Shown: in pieces, positions 8,358 through 16,873 of the stretch
Position numbering within the stretch: the stretch's first letter is position 1
How the letters are laid out: every line of letters begins with the position of its first letter
Assembly: GCA_947497895.1 (NCBI GenBank)
Contig: CANMIL010000001.1
Span: 62,001-126,000, forward strand
Direction of reading: 5' to 3'
Origin: an uncultured Tenacibaculum sp.
GTDB lineage: Bacteria > Bacteroidota > Bacteroidia > Flavobacteriales > Flavobacteriaceae
DNA length: 64,000 nucleotides
Notes under the pieces: generated by a model
Database searches by the model: none
The model's input: the letters and a program-made list of their open reading frames with translations, nothing else
Told to the model about the DNA's origin: nothing
Position numbers and translations under genes: made by a program

Positions 8358-8786
8358 ATGAAAGTAAATACTTATCTTCATTTTAATGGTAATTGCGAGG
8401 AAGCAATGAACTATTATGCGGATGTTTTGGGTGGTGATATCACCATGATGATGCCGTTTAAAGATGCTCCAGAAGACATTTGTAAACAATTTCCTGAATC
8501 GGTACATGAATTAATTATGCATGCAACGCTTGAAATTGGAGACAGAGCAATTATGGCTTCCGATTTTGTAAGCGGTAAAGAGTCTTTTAATAAAGGAAAC
8601 AATTTCGCTGTAAGTATCAATACCGATGATGAAGATGAGGCTATAGCTATTTTCAATGGACTTTCGGAAGAAGGTACGGTATTAATGCCACTGGAACCTG
8701 CTTTTTGGGGAGGAAAATTTGGGATGTTAAATGACAAGTTTGGTGTTAATTGGATGCTTACGTTAAATGATAATTCTCATGCGTAA
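8358..8786 (+). CDS. VOC family protein (PhnB/YjdN-like)
   Basis: This 142-aa protein has the vicinal-oxygen-chelate fold shared with glyoxalase and 3-demethylubiquinone methyltransferase-like proteins: it begins with TYLHFNGNCEEAMNYYADVLGG, has the acidic, glycine-rich mid-section and ends with FGVNWMLTL. Such proteins bind metals or small ligands; its substrate is not known. It starts 18 nt after recQ and abuts the next gene (the stop ends at 8786, the next ATG begins at 8787), so the three genes are probably co-transcribed. Confidence 0.85.
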   Translation: MKVNTYLHFNGNCEEAMNYYADVLGGDITMMMPFKDAPEDICKQFPESVHELIMHATLEIGDRAIMASDFVSGKESFNKGNNFAVSINTDDEDEAIAIFNGLSEEGTVLMPLEPAFWGGKFGMLNDKFGVNWMLTLNDNSHA

Positions 8787-9377
8787 ATGGATTTAAGAAT
8801 TACGGAATACATAAATAAAAATAATCATTGGGCGCAGGAGTTAAATCTCCTGCGTTCCGTTTTATTGGAGGTAGGTTTAGTAGAGGATATAAAATGGGGA
8901 ATTCCTGCGTACATTCATAAAGGAAAAAATATTATGGGGATGTCCGCCTTCAAGAGCTATGTAGGTATTTGGTTTCATCAAGGAGTGTTTTTAAAAGACG
9001 ATCAGAAAGTACTTATTAATGCTCAAGAGGGTAAAACCAAAGCTATGCGACAGTGGAGGTTTAATACCATCGAAGAAATCAATGCTGACTTAGTGAAAGC
9101 TTATGCTTTGGAGGCGATGAAAAACTCTGAAGAAGGAAAAGTAATAAAGGCTGAAAGGAACAGTAAACCATTAATTATACCAGAAGAATTGCAAACAGTG
9201 TTTGCTAAAGATACCGAGGTAAAGTTGAAATTTGAAGAGTTTACTTTAAGTAAAAAAAGAGAATTTACAGATCATATTTCAGAAGCAAAAAGGGAGAGTA
9301 CAAAACTTAAGAGGATCGAAAAAATAATCCCATTAATTTTAAATGGAGTCGGACTTCATGATAAATATCGAAAGTAA
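8787..9377 (+). CDS. DUF1801/YdeI-family protein
   Basis: This 196-aa cytoplasmic protein has an N-terminal DUF1801 domain (EDIKWGIPAYIHKGKNIMG and VGIWFHQG, residues about 37-68) and a C-terminal YdeI/OmpD-associated helical region rich in Lys and Glu (FTLSKKREFTDHISEAKR). YdeI-type proteins have been linked to stress and antimicrobial-peptide resistance, but the mechanism is unclear. The start codon directly follows the stop of the VOC gene. Confidence 0.8.
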   Translation: MDLRITEYINKNNHWAQELNLLRSVLLEVGLVEDIKWGIPAYIHKGKNIMGMSAFKSYVGIWFHQGVFLKDDQKVLINAQEGKTKAMRQWRFNTIEEINADLVKAYALEAMKNSEEGKVIKAERNSKPLIIPEELQTVFAKDTEVKLKFEEFTLSKKREFTDHISEAKRESTKLKRIEKIIPLILNGVGLHDKYRK

Positions 9378-9467
9378 AACAGAATTAACACTAGTTAACT
9401 CTATTTTACATATTCTAACCTTTTATGATGGGATTGTTTTATTTATTTGCAGCCTAAACATATTAAC

Positions 9468-10643
9468 ATGAAACTACACTATTTTTTTACCCTATTAGCT
9501 ATTTTAACGCTACCAGACGTGTTTGGTCAGGTAGCCGAAATACCTATGGATATAGAACCTGGAGGTCACACCTTTGTAAAAGTAAAGGTGAACGACTTAA
9601 AAAGAGAACTTGATTTTGTTTTTGATACAGGAGCTACGGCAGATTTAATTGACAAGAAGATTGCTGATGAAATAGGTATTAAAGGAAATTATCAACAAAA
9701 AATAGATGGTGCTTCTGGTGCGGAGACCTATGATATCGCTTTAAATCAGACTTTGCATTTGAATAATAAGGTGAAATTTGATCATAATAATTTAGTTTTA
9801 AAAGATTTATCGAATTTAAATAATGTATTTGGCAAGCATATGGATGGTATTATAGGATATTCCATCATATCTAAGTTCATTACCAAAATAGATTATGAAA
9901 ATAATAAGTTGGTACTTTATAGAAAGTTAAAAAATATCGATTTGGAAGGATATTCCAAGATACCATTCTCTTTTAATAATGGAATACCGATTCCTCAATT
10001 TGATATTAGTTATACCTTAACGAATGGTGAGCAATATACTGGTCCCATACTTTTTGATAGTGGAGCTGGACTTACTTTATTAGTAAACACTCCTTTTGTA
10101 AATACAAATAATATTAGAAGTAAGGTGGACAAACGTATTCTTAATGAATCTGAAGGATTGGGAAGTTCATCTGTTTCTGAAATAATTAGAATTAAATCAC
10201 TTACAATTGGTGATCACACTTTTAAAGATTTGTCTATTTCTTTATCCAATAGTAAAGGTGGTGTAACTGCGATGCCTGAATTTATGGGAATCATGGGAGC
10301 AAAAATTATTAAAAGGTTTAGTATTATTCTAGATTACGAAAAACAAGAACTTTATTTGAAACCTAATAAATTTTATGCTGAGGATTTTAAATTTCCTTTA
10401 ACGGGAATTAAACTTAAAAAAGAAGGTAAACATATAAAAGTAGCAGGAGTAGATAAAACTACCCCAGCGTATGAAAGTGGATTGAGAGTCGGTGATCGAA
10501 TCCTTAAGATAAATGGAAAAAAGAGACCTTTATCAGAATACAATAAGCTCTTAATTAAAAAAGGGAATAAGTTAACTATTGAATATCTTAATAAAGTAGG
10601 AGAGAAGAAAGTGATTTCTTTGATGCTTGAAAATTTATTATAA
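9468..10643 (+). CDS. secreted aspartyl protease with C-terminal PDZ domain
   Basis: The ATG at 9468 gives 391 aa with a Sec signal peptide ending near DVFGQ; a TTG at 9447 would add seven residues upstream and is unlikely. Two retropepsin-like half domains follow: the first with the catalytic FDTGAT at about residue 53, the second with FDSGAG at about 193. The last 90 residues form a PDZ domain with the GLRVGDRILKINGK strand-turn. It is probably a periplasmic or surface protease; the second half having DSG keeps a plausible acid pair. It ends in a shared terminator. Confidence 0.88.
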   Translation: MKLHYFFTLLAILTLPDVFGQVAEIPMDIEPGGHTFVKVKVNDLKRELDFVFDTGATADLIDKKIADEIGIKGNYQQKIDGASGAETYDIALNQTLHLNNKVKFDHNNLVLKDLSNLNNVFGKHMDGIIGYSIISKFITKIDYENNKLVLYRKLKNIDLEGYSKIPFSFNNGIPIPQFDISYTLTNGEQYTGPILFDSGAGLTLLVNTPFVNTNNIRSKVDKRILNESEGLGSSSVSEIIRIKSLTIGDHTFKDLSISLSNSKGGVTAMPEFMGIMGAKIIKRFSIILDYEKQELYLKPNKFYAEDFKFPLTGIKLKKEGKHIKVAGVDKTTPAYESGLRVGDRILKINGKKRPLSEYNKLLIKKGNKLTIEYLNKVGEKKVISLMLENLL

Positions 10644-10660
10644 TATCAAATCATAGAAAT

Positions 10661-10695
10661 AAAAAGCCCGTGAAAGAGGTCTTCGCGGGCTTTTT
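10661..10695. terminator. bidirectional terminator
   Basis: GCCCGTGAA pairs with TTCGCGGGC (one G-T wobble) around a short loop, with an A-run on the left and a T-run on the right, so it can end both converging genes. Confidence 0.9.
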
Positions 10696-10719
10696 ATTGT
10701 TTTAAAGTAAGATTGTGAT

Positions 10720-11091
10720 TTACTTCAAAAATATATCTTTAATAGTTGCTATTGAATCACAGCGCTCTACATAAATACTCATGTTTTCCAGGCTGTCTTT
10801 TCCAGTAATGAAATACTCAGCACATGGTTTTTGACGCGGTTTACTTTTTCCGAAGTCCACGTCACCTCTTGTTAATACTGCCATCACGTATGAAGTGTCT
10901 ATTTTTTTAGACTGTAATACTTCTTTGGCATTATCGGAATAAATACGTTGTTTCGTTCTAATTGATTTTAAAGTTCTGGCGTCCATTCCATAATCGAAGG
11001 TTACGTTCTTGTTTTTCCAAAAGTAGAGAACGGCCATTGAACCTAGGGCAACACCAATTAAATAATAACCAAAACGTTTTAGTAACTGCAT
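10720..11091 (-). CDS. membrane-anchored small protein (DUF4258-like)
   Basis: This 123-aa protein has one N-terminal membrane helix (residues about 7-25, YYLIGVALGSMAVLYFW) and a soluble domain of about 95 residues containing DARTLKSIRTKQ and a DVDFGKSKPRQKPCAEY stretch. The pattern resembles flavobacterial proteins annotated as DUF4258; I recall those near alanine dehydrogenase and porX, which lie 7 kb away here. Two Cys residues could pair in the periplasm. The role is unknown. Confidence 0.7.
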   Translation of the reverse strand: MQLLKRFGYYLIGVALGSMAVLYFWKNKNVTFDYGMDARTLKSIRTKQRIYSDNAKEVLQSKKIDTSYVMAVLTRGDVDFGKSKPRQKPCAEYFITGKDSLENMSIYVERCDSIATIKDIFLK

Positions 11092-11565
11092 ATTTTAAAT
11101 TTACAGCGCAAAAGTAGAAATAAATCTAAAGTTCTGCTAAGATTAAATTAAAGAATTAAACCAAGTTTATGTTTTATTTTTTAATATATTTAATATTTAT
11201 TTAATGTTTTGATGATGTTTAATTAATTTAAATTTTGTAATCGTTCTCAAAATAGACATATTATTTTGTTTTCTAATAGATTCACTACGTCAAACGTACT
11301 TCATTAAAGTTTTTGATTATTTTACCTTATTATGTTTGCCCCCTCTTAATTGTCTTATATAAAGAGAGTTGAGAGTTTGTCTAATATTAGTTCGTAATTT
11401 CAATTATTAAATAATACTAGACATAAGATTAACTCTATTATACTTCCCCCACAAAATTGTTCAGTCAATTTTCTGAATTTTTAACGAAAGAAAATGACGA
11501 GCATCCTTAAATGAAAGCAAGAATGATATTTATAAAACCGAGTTTTAATATATATCATAAATAAC

Positions 11566-11652
11566 ATGCGAAAAGTTCAATTAATTTTAGTCTTATTGAC
11601 TATAACCTTTAAAAATTTATCAGGTAAGTTGGTTAATAACCATTGGAAATAG
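11566..11652 (+). CDS. possible 28-aa signal-peptide-like ORF
   Basis: ATG to TAG encodes MRKVQLILVLLTITFKNLSG followed by eight residues, which looks like the start of a secreted protein that stops early. It may be a remnant of a deleted gene, a small peptide, or chance. Confidence 0.2.
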   Translation: MRKVQLILVLLTITFKNLSGKLVNNHWK

Positions 11653-11800
11653 ACGTATTTATTATTAAAAAACGCAAAAAAAAAAATTACGGTTTATTAT
11701 TCCTTAAATAAATGATTATCACCAAAATGTGTTTTACAATTTGAAAAATACAAGTGTTAATGTAGGTTTTAGGTTAAAAACTGTAATAGTTTGAATTATA

Positions 11801-11992
11801 GATACTTCTATTTATTTGGGGTATTTTAATAAAATTAAAGATAAAACACTGTCTTTTGCGAAATATGCATAAAAAAAGTGTTAATAAAATGTAAGTTGTG
11901 AAATGTCACAACGACAACAACTACAATTCTAAAAAAAATGAAGTGGGGGAATGAGAATAACTATCAATATATGCGATAGAGATACTTCTATT
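11801..11992. repeat. 12-bp direct repeat pair, 180 bp apart
   Basis: GATACTTCTATT occurs at 11801-11812 and 11981-11992, both upstream of the first gene of the operon. They may be regulator sites or a duplicated promoter segment. Confidence 0.5.
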
Positions 11993-12069
11993 GTCTTTTT
12001 TGACCCTATTTTTTTACCTCAGTCATTTTAAGAATTAAAAACCAATTTATTAATTAAAATTCATGTATC

Positions 12070-12615
12070 ATGAAAACAAAAAAAACAAGAGTAATTATCC
12101 TTGTAGGTTTGTCGATGTTAATCGGAACAATTATGTATTCTTTTAAAGAATCCAAACAGTTAAAGTACGTTGAAATTAAGTACAAAAACTCTGTAGTTAG
12201 CTATTATGGATCCAATCATTTTTCAAAACAAGATCTACTTGAAAACGCCAAATTAATTGACATAGCGGATAGGAGATTTGAAACTAAATGGCGAAATAAA
12301 GACCCTAAAGGTATTTCTGAAGAATACACTACTGTGGGAGCGGTATTTATGAAGCCAGGTGTGAAACCAAGATTGGGTAGAGCTGATATTGAAAAAGAGT
12401 TCACTGAAAGTGTTAAGGGTGTTGATAGAGTTGATTTTTTCCAAGATGAACTAGAGTTCTTTGGAGATATGGATGTAGCATTTCAACGTTGTCATATGCT
12501 TGGATATGTAGACTCTAAGAAAGAACACATTTTTGAAGGATCTTATATAATTCTTTGGAAAAAAGAAAATGGCAATTGGCTTATCGAGTACGACATGTTT
12601 AACTCGGATAAGTAG
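12070..12615 (+). CDS. NTF2-like (SnoaL/DUF4440) exported protein
   Basis: This 181-aa protein has an N-terminal membrane helix or signal anchor (residues 8-25, ending TIMYSF) and a C-terminal NTF2-like cone domain: HFSKQDLLENAKLIDIADRRFETKW near the start, then GEYTT-like strands (ISEEYTTVGAVFMKPG) and a final YIILWKKENGNWLIEYDMF strand typical of SnoaL/ketosteroid-isomerase folds. It is the first gene of a six-gene rightward operon, 35 nt before the decarboxylase. Related folds bind or isomerise small hydrophobic compounds; the catalytic residues cannot be assigned. Confidence 0.8.
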   Translation: MKTKKTRVIILVGLSMLIGTIMYSFKESKQLKYVEIKYKNSVVSYYGSNHFSKQDLLENAKLIDIADRRFETKWRNKDPKGISEEYTTVGAVFMKPGVKPRLGRADIEKEFTESVKGVDRVDFFQDELEFFGDMDVAFQRCHMLGYVDSKKEHIFEGSYIILWKKENGNWLIEYDMFNSDK

Positions 12616-12650
12616 AAAAGAAACAATAATATTATTTTAAAAACCCTTTT

Positions 12651-13931
12651 ATGAATATTAATAACTTAAAGCTTTTAGAAGCTGCGAGACAGTACGGCAC
12701 ACCGTCATATCTCTACGATGGTGAACAAATTATCAATAATTACAGAAACTTAAAAAATGCTCTTCCTGAATTTGTAGATGTTTTTTATGCACTTAAGGTA
12801 AATCCTAATGTATCTTTAGTAAGTTTATTAAGATCAAAAGGAGCTTGCACTGAGGTATGTTCATTAACTGAAATGGAAATAGCCTTAAAAGCGGGTTCAA
12901 CACCTGAAGACATCATATTTTTAGGACCTTGTAAAAAAGATTATGAGTTAAAGCGAGCATTAGAATTAAACATTTTTGCTTTAGTAATTGAATCTGAAAC
13001 TGAACTACAACGAGTATCAGAATTTGCAAAAGAAATGGGAGTTACAGCCAACGTAGCTATTCGATTAAATCCAGATTTTTCAGCTGACGGATCACCTTGG
13101 AAAATGGGAGGGAGACCTACTCAATTCGGTATTGATGAAAAGCACGCTGTTGAAAACTTTGGGAAATATCTTCAAGTACCAAATATCAACATTAGAGGTA
13201 TACATGTATATAACGGCACTAGTATTTTAGATGCCAATTCTGTATATCAAAATACTAAATACATATTGAATTTATTTGATACCATCACAAAGAGGTATAA
13301 AACTAAATTTACTATGGTTGATGTAGGTGGAGGAATGGGAATTCCATACTTCACAAATCAAACACCTTTAGATATCAAAGAATTTGAATCGTTAATGAAG
13401 CCTTTGTTTGAAGAGTTTCATGCGGTTTATCCTGATACTAGAATTATTATGGAGTCTGGTCGATTCATTTTAGGAACGGCTGGTTATTTAGCTGTAGAGG
13501 TAAATAATATAAAAGTAAACCATAATAAAACTTTTGTAATAACCGATGGTGGAACTAATTGTCATTCAGCTGCGGCTGGATCAGGACGTGTAGTAAAGAG
13601 AAATTTTCCTATGGAAAATATATCAGCTACAGACAATGCAGAAGAATTTGAATACCAAGTATCAGGACCTTTATGTAGTCCAGATGATATTTTAGGAAGA
13701 AATATCAAGTTAAAGGAGGTAAACGTTTCCGATATTTTAGTTGTAAAATCGTCAGGGGCTTATGGTCCAACGTCTTCTCCAGGTTTGTTTCATAGTCATG
13801 GATTTCCTGCTGAAATTTTGGTGTATAATGAAGAAATGCACCTTATTAGAAAAAAGGATTTACCAAAAGACATGATTGACAGACAAGTACTTGTTGATTT
13901 CAAAGTTCAAGCACCTATTTTAGACAAATAA
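12651..13931 (+). CDS. PLP-dependent decarboxylase (Orn/Lys/Arg/DAP group IV, LysA-like)
   Basis: A fold-III PLP decarboxylase of 426 aa. The PLP lysine is Lys49 in YALKVN; a VGGGMGIPY phosphate-binding loop lies near residue 225; ESGRFILG follows near 273; GPLCSPDD near 343 carries the C-terminal active-site Cys and acidic residues; SSGAYGPTSSPGLF is near the C-terminus. It differs from true LysA and resembles the decarboxylases paired with an ACP and an AMP ligase in exosortase A loci and in butirosin synthesis (BtrK), which act on an acyl carrier protein-bound amino acid. The next gene is an ACP, supporting an ACP-bound substrate. Confidence 0.85.
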   Translation: MNINNLKLLEAARQYGTPSYLYDGEQIINNYRNLKNALPEFVDVFYALKVNPNVSLVSLLRSKGACTEVCSLTEMEIALKAGSTPEDIIFLGPCKKDYELKRALELNIFALVIESETELQRVSEFAKEMGVTANVAIRLNPDFSADGSPWKMGGRPTQFGIDEKHAVENFGKYLQVPNINIRGIHVYNGTSILDANSVYQNTKYILNLFDTITKRYKTKFTMVDVGGGMGIPYFTNQTPLDIKEFESLMKPLFEEFHAVYPDTRIIMESGRFILGTAGYLAVEVNNIKVNHNKTFVITDGGTNCHSAAAGSGRVVKRNFPMENISATDNAEEFEYQVSGPLCSPDDILGRNIKLKEVNVSDILVVKSSGAYGPTSSPGLFHSHGFPAEILVYNEEMHLIRKKDLPKDMIDRQVLVDFKVQAPILDK

Positions 13932-13954
13932 CTAACAATTAAAACTAGACAAAA

Positions 13955-14230
13955 ATGAGTAATTCAAATATATTAGCTATAGTTAAAGATGGATTAATAG
14001 ATAGCATTCCAAACTTGGAATATGATGCTATAAAACTAGATTCACACTTGAAAAATGATCTAGGTATTGATTCATTATCATCCATGTTTTTTCTGACTTA
14101 TTTAGAAGATAATATTAAGGGATTCGAAGTTAATCCTGATACAATCGAAGCAAGACATTTTAATACATTACAAACCATTTTTGATTATGTATTGAAATCA
14201 TTAAATCTTGAAACTACTGCGGTTGAGTAA
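13955..14230 (+). CDS. acyl carrier protein
   Basis: This 91-aa protein carries the phosphopantetheine attachment motif LGIDSLSSM with Ser40, in the usual place after helix I, and the acidic helices of an ACP. It lacks strong resemblance to the fatty-acid AcpP (usually about 78 aa) and lies between a decarboxylase (23 nt upstream) and an AMP ligase, so it is probably a dedicated carrier for the pathway in this operon. Confidence 0.9.
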   Translation: MSNSNILAIVKDGLIDSIPNLEYDAIKLDSHLKNDLGIDSLSSMFFLTYLEDNIKGFEVNPDTIEARHFNTLQTIFDYVLKSLNLETTAVE

Positions 14231-14243
14231 ATAAGATTAATTA

Positions 14244-14391
14244 AAAAGACACTTTTTCACTTTTAAGTTGGCGTTGTTATCAATGCCAATGGGAGTACTA
14301 TTACCCTATTAGTACCTAAAATCTTTTGTCTAAAAAGGTTAATGGGATACCCATGCCTAATTTCAAGTGAAAAAGTGCTTTGTAAAAAAGC
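14244..14391. ncRNA. structured element: long stem enclosing three hairpins
   Basis: A perfect 13-bp inverted repeat (CACTTTTTCACTT at 14250-14262; its complement at 14365-14377), lengthened by four more pairs past one bulged A, encloses three local hairpins: TTGGCGTTG/CAATGCCAA with loop TTAT (14268-14289), GTACTA/TAGTAC (14295-14315) and ATGGG/CCCAT with an outer AGG/CCT (14336-14358). GCTTT at 14377-14381 can instead pair with AAAGC at 14387-14391, just before the ligase ATG at 14398. This looks like a cis-acting RNA (switch or translational control) in the operon mRNA; a small mobile repeat is the alternative. Confidence 0.55.
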
Positions 14392-14397
14392 ATAAAA

Positions 14398-15984
14398 ATG
14401 ATAACACAGTTATATCAATTATTGGATAATACTACTGCTCGTTTTCCAGATAAAATAGCAGTAACGTATGGTGATACTAAATTCACATTTAAAAACATTG
14501 AAGAAAAATCGAATCAACTTGCAATTTACCTACAAAATATTGGTGTCCGCAGAGGAGATAGGATAATTATACTACTCGGGAATACCATTGAAACGGTAAT
14601 TTCGTTTTGGGGTATTTTAAAAGCTGGAGCGATAGTAATTCCACTAAGTGCAGAGCTAAAGCCCGATAAAATAGACTATATTATTGACGATTCTAAAGCC
14701 AAAGTTCTATTCACAAATCAAATTATTCTTGAAGAAAATTTAGATCTATTCGATAATAGTAGTTTGGAAAAAGTAATTGTACCTAAGTTGCCAGAAAGTT
14801 TAAGAAGTGATTTTGTTGAAGGTTTTGATAACTCGATTTCGAGTTCTAAATCAATATTTACTCCATCTGGTAATTTAAGCGTCGATTTAGCGGCAATTAT
14901 TTATACTTCTGGTTCAACTGGTGAACCGAAAGGGGTAATGTTGACGCATCAAAATATGATAGCAGCAACACATTCTTTAAATACATATTTGGGGTATAAT
15001 AATGAAGACAAAGTATTATGTGTATTGCCCTTATCTTTTGATTATGGTTTATACCAAATGATTATGTCAATTTCAACAGGGGCAAATCTTCTCCTTGAAA
15101 AAGAATCTACGTGGCCTATTTTTCTATTAAAAACCATAGAGAAAGAAAAAGCTACAATTCTTCCTGCAGTTCCCACCTTAGTTACGTTACTTCATGATCA
15201 GGATAAAAATAAAAAGTTTGATTTGTCTAGCATTAGAAAGGTTACGAATACTGGTGCTGCACTCACCAGAACAAATATTAAAATGATTCAGCACATTTTC
15301 GAAAAGGCTGAAATATTCTCTATGTACGGGCTTACCGAGTGTAAAAGGTGTACGTATTTACCACCAGAAGACATTGATAAAAAGATCGATTGTGTAGGAA
15401 TAGCAATTCCTAATACAGAATTATGGTTGGTTGATGAAAATGATAACAAAATTGAAACAGCCAATACAATCGGTCAGCTCGTAATTAGAGGAGCAACAGT
15501 AATGAAGGGCTATTGGAACAAACCTGAGAAAACCGCTGAAAAATTAAAAGATGGTCCAATTATGGGCGAAAAAGTATTGTATACGGGAGACTATTGCTCT
15601 TTAGATGAAGATGGCTATTTATACTTTAAAGGTAGAATGGATCATATTATTAAGTCTAGAGGTATTAAAGTAAGTCCTAAAGAAGTTGAAGATTTTATAG
15701 GAACTATTAACGAAGTGAATGCCGTGGCAATCGTGGGAGTACCTCATAGTAGTTATGGAGATGTTTTATATGCCTTTGTTGTTTTAAAAGATGGAATGGA
15801 GATCACAGAAGAACGCATTAGTGTTATCTGTAGGGATAATTTGGAGGCGTTTAAAGTGCCAGAATATATAACAATTATACCTAGTTTACCCAAAACTATT
15901 AATGGGAAGTTTGATCTTATTTCTTTAAAAGATAGGGCTTTGAATGAAGTAGAACAAATAGAAAGAAACGTAAAAGCCTCATAA
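14398..15984 (+). CDS. AMP-forming acyl/aminoacyl-ACP (or CoA) ligase
   Basis: This 528-aa member of the ANL superfamily activates a carboxylate as acyl-AMP and loads it on a thiol. Motifs: YTSGSTGEPKG at residues 169-179, YGLTE near 315, YTGDYCSLDEDGYLYFKGR near 400-418, and the C-terminal catalytic Lys in NGKFD. It resembles the ligase of exosortase A loci and acyl-CoA synthetases. With the preceding ACP and decarboxylase it forms an activation-carrier-decarboxylation set. Its start lies directly after the structured element, and its stop overlaps the next start by 1 bp. Confidence 0.9.
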   Translation: MITQLYQLLDNTTARFPDKIAVTYGDTKFTFKNIEEKSNQLAIYLQNIGVRRGDRIIILLGNTIETVISFWGILKAGAIVIPLSAELKPDKIDYIIDDSKAKVLFTNQIILEENLDLFDNSSLEKVIVPKLPESLRSDFVEGFDNSISSSKSIFTPSGNLSVDLAAIIYTSGSTGEPKGVMLTHQNMIAATHSLNTYLGYNNEDKVLCVLPLSFDYGLYQMIMSISTGANLLLEKESTWPIFLLKTIEKEKATILPAVPTLVTLLHDQDKNKKFDLSSIRKVTNTGAALTRTNIKMIQHIFEKAEIFSMYGLTECKRCTYLPPEDIDKKIDCVGIAIPNTELWLVDENDNKIETANTIGQLVIRGATVMKGYWNKPEKTAEKLKDGPIMGEKVLYTGDYCSLDEDGYLYFKGRMDHIIKSRGIKVSPKEVEDFIGTINEVNAVAIVGVPHSSYGDVLYAFVVLKDGMEITEERISVICRDNLEAFKVPEYITIIPSLPKTINGKFDLISLKDRALNEVEQIERNVKAS

Positions 15985-16862
15985 TGGAAACTCCAATTGA
16001 AATTGTAGTAAACAACTTTACATTTAGAGGTAAAAGTTGGGGAGATTCAAATTGTACCAATCGGATTTTGGCCATTCATGGTTGGTTAGATAATTCGAAT
16101 ACATTTGATAAAATTGCTCCAGCACTTTCTAAAGATCATTATATCGTAGCTATAGATTTGGCTGGGCACGGTATTTCTGACCACAGAAGTACCAATGGCA
16201 ATTATTATCTGTGGGATCATGCTATTGATGTACTCAATTGTCTTGATGTATTAAAATGGAAATCATGCACGTTAATGGCGCATTCATTAGGTTCAGGTGT
16301 TGCCTCATTGGTGTCAGGAGCTTTCCCTAATCGTGTTAATAAGTTGATTTTTATTGATGGCCTAGGACCTCCATTTATTACTAATAAGAATGAAATCGTA
16401 GCCAATTTTACAAGAGCATATAAGCAATTTAAAATGGCTAAGAAAGCAAAATTATACGGTTTCTCAGACAAAGATTCTGTAACGTTTTTGAATAGAAATG
16501 AAGCAATTAATGATAGGGTAAATAATAGAATTAGTCCTATTTCACATAGTGCTGCTTCAATTCTTGTTGAACGCGGATTAAAAACGGTTTCTGGTGGTTT
16601 TCGATGGTCGCATGATCCGAGGGTCGTGCTTCCAGAGTATTATCGAATTACAGAAGAACAGGTTGTACAGTTTATTAAAAATATTAAGTGTAAAACGAAA
16701 ATTATTTTAGGTAAACAAGGGCTCTTTTCTACCGGATTATTCAGTTCCAGAATTAAAAATTTCACGAATGCCGAAATTCAATGGATAGAAGGTGGCCATC
16801 ATGTACATCTTGAACAACAACATGGAAATGTTTCCAAAGTAATCAACTCATTTTTAAACTAA
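15984..16862 (+). CDS. alpha/beta hydrolase
   Basis: This 292-aa cytoplasmic hydrolase has the oxyanion HGWLDNSNTF region near residue 32, a nucleophile elbow AHSLGSG with Ser101, and the catalytic His in GGHHVHLEQ near the C-terminus. The fold resembles MhpC/haloalkane dehalogenase-like esterases. Its start shares one base with the ligase stop (TAATG), so coupled translation is likely. In this context a thioesterase or an ester/amide hydrolase releasing the ACP-bound product is a reasonable guess; the substrate is unknown. Confidence 0.88.
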   Translation: METPIEIVVNNFTFRGKSWGDSNCTNRILAIHGWLDNSNTFDKIAPALSKDHYIVAIDLAGHGISDHRSTNGNYYLWDHAIDVLNCLDVLKWKSCTLMAHSLGSGVASLVSGAFPNRVNKLIFIDGLGPPFITNKNEIVANFTRAYKQFKMAKKAKLYGFSDKDSVTFLNRNEAINDRVNNRISPISHSAASILVERGLKTVSGGFRWSHDPRVVLPEYYRITEEQVVQFIKNIKCKTKIILGKQGLFSTGLFSSRIKNFTNAEIQWIEGGHHVHLEQQHGNVSKVINSFLN

Positions 16863-16873
16863 TCATCATAATT

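Larger units (their letters stand above)
11092..12069. other. 978-bp AT-rich intergenic region upstream of the biosynthetic operon
   Basis: No convincing gene is present. It holds a 28-codon ORF at 11566, two exact 12-bp direct repeats (11801, 11981), and a 9-bp C-rich/G-rich inverted pair (TTCCCCCAC at 11454-11462, GTGGGGGAA at 11943-11951) about 480 bp apart. The region must contain the promoter of the rightward operon, but no exact TTG-N20-TAnnTTTG promoter was found. Confidence 0.7.

Noticed and set aside
11454..11951. TTCCCCCAC/GTGGGGGAA pair as ends of an insertion sequence
   Set aside because: Only 9 bp, about 480 bp apart, with no transposase frame between them and no flanking duplication.
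14231..14397. Inverted repeat as an ordinary terminator after the ACP gene
   Set aside because: The arms are about 100 nt apart with three hairpins inside and no T-run follows the right arm, so it does not look like an intrinsic terminator.
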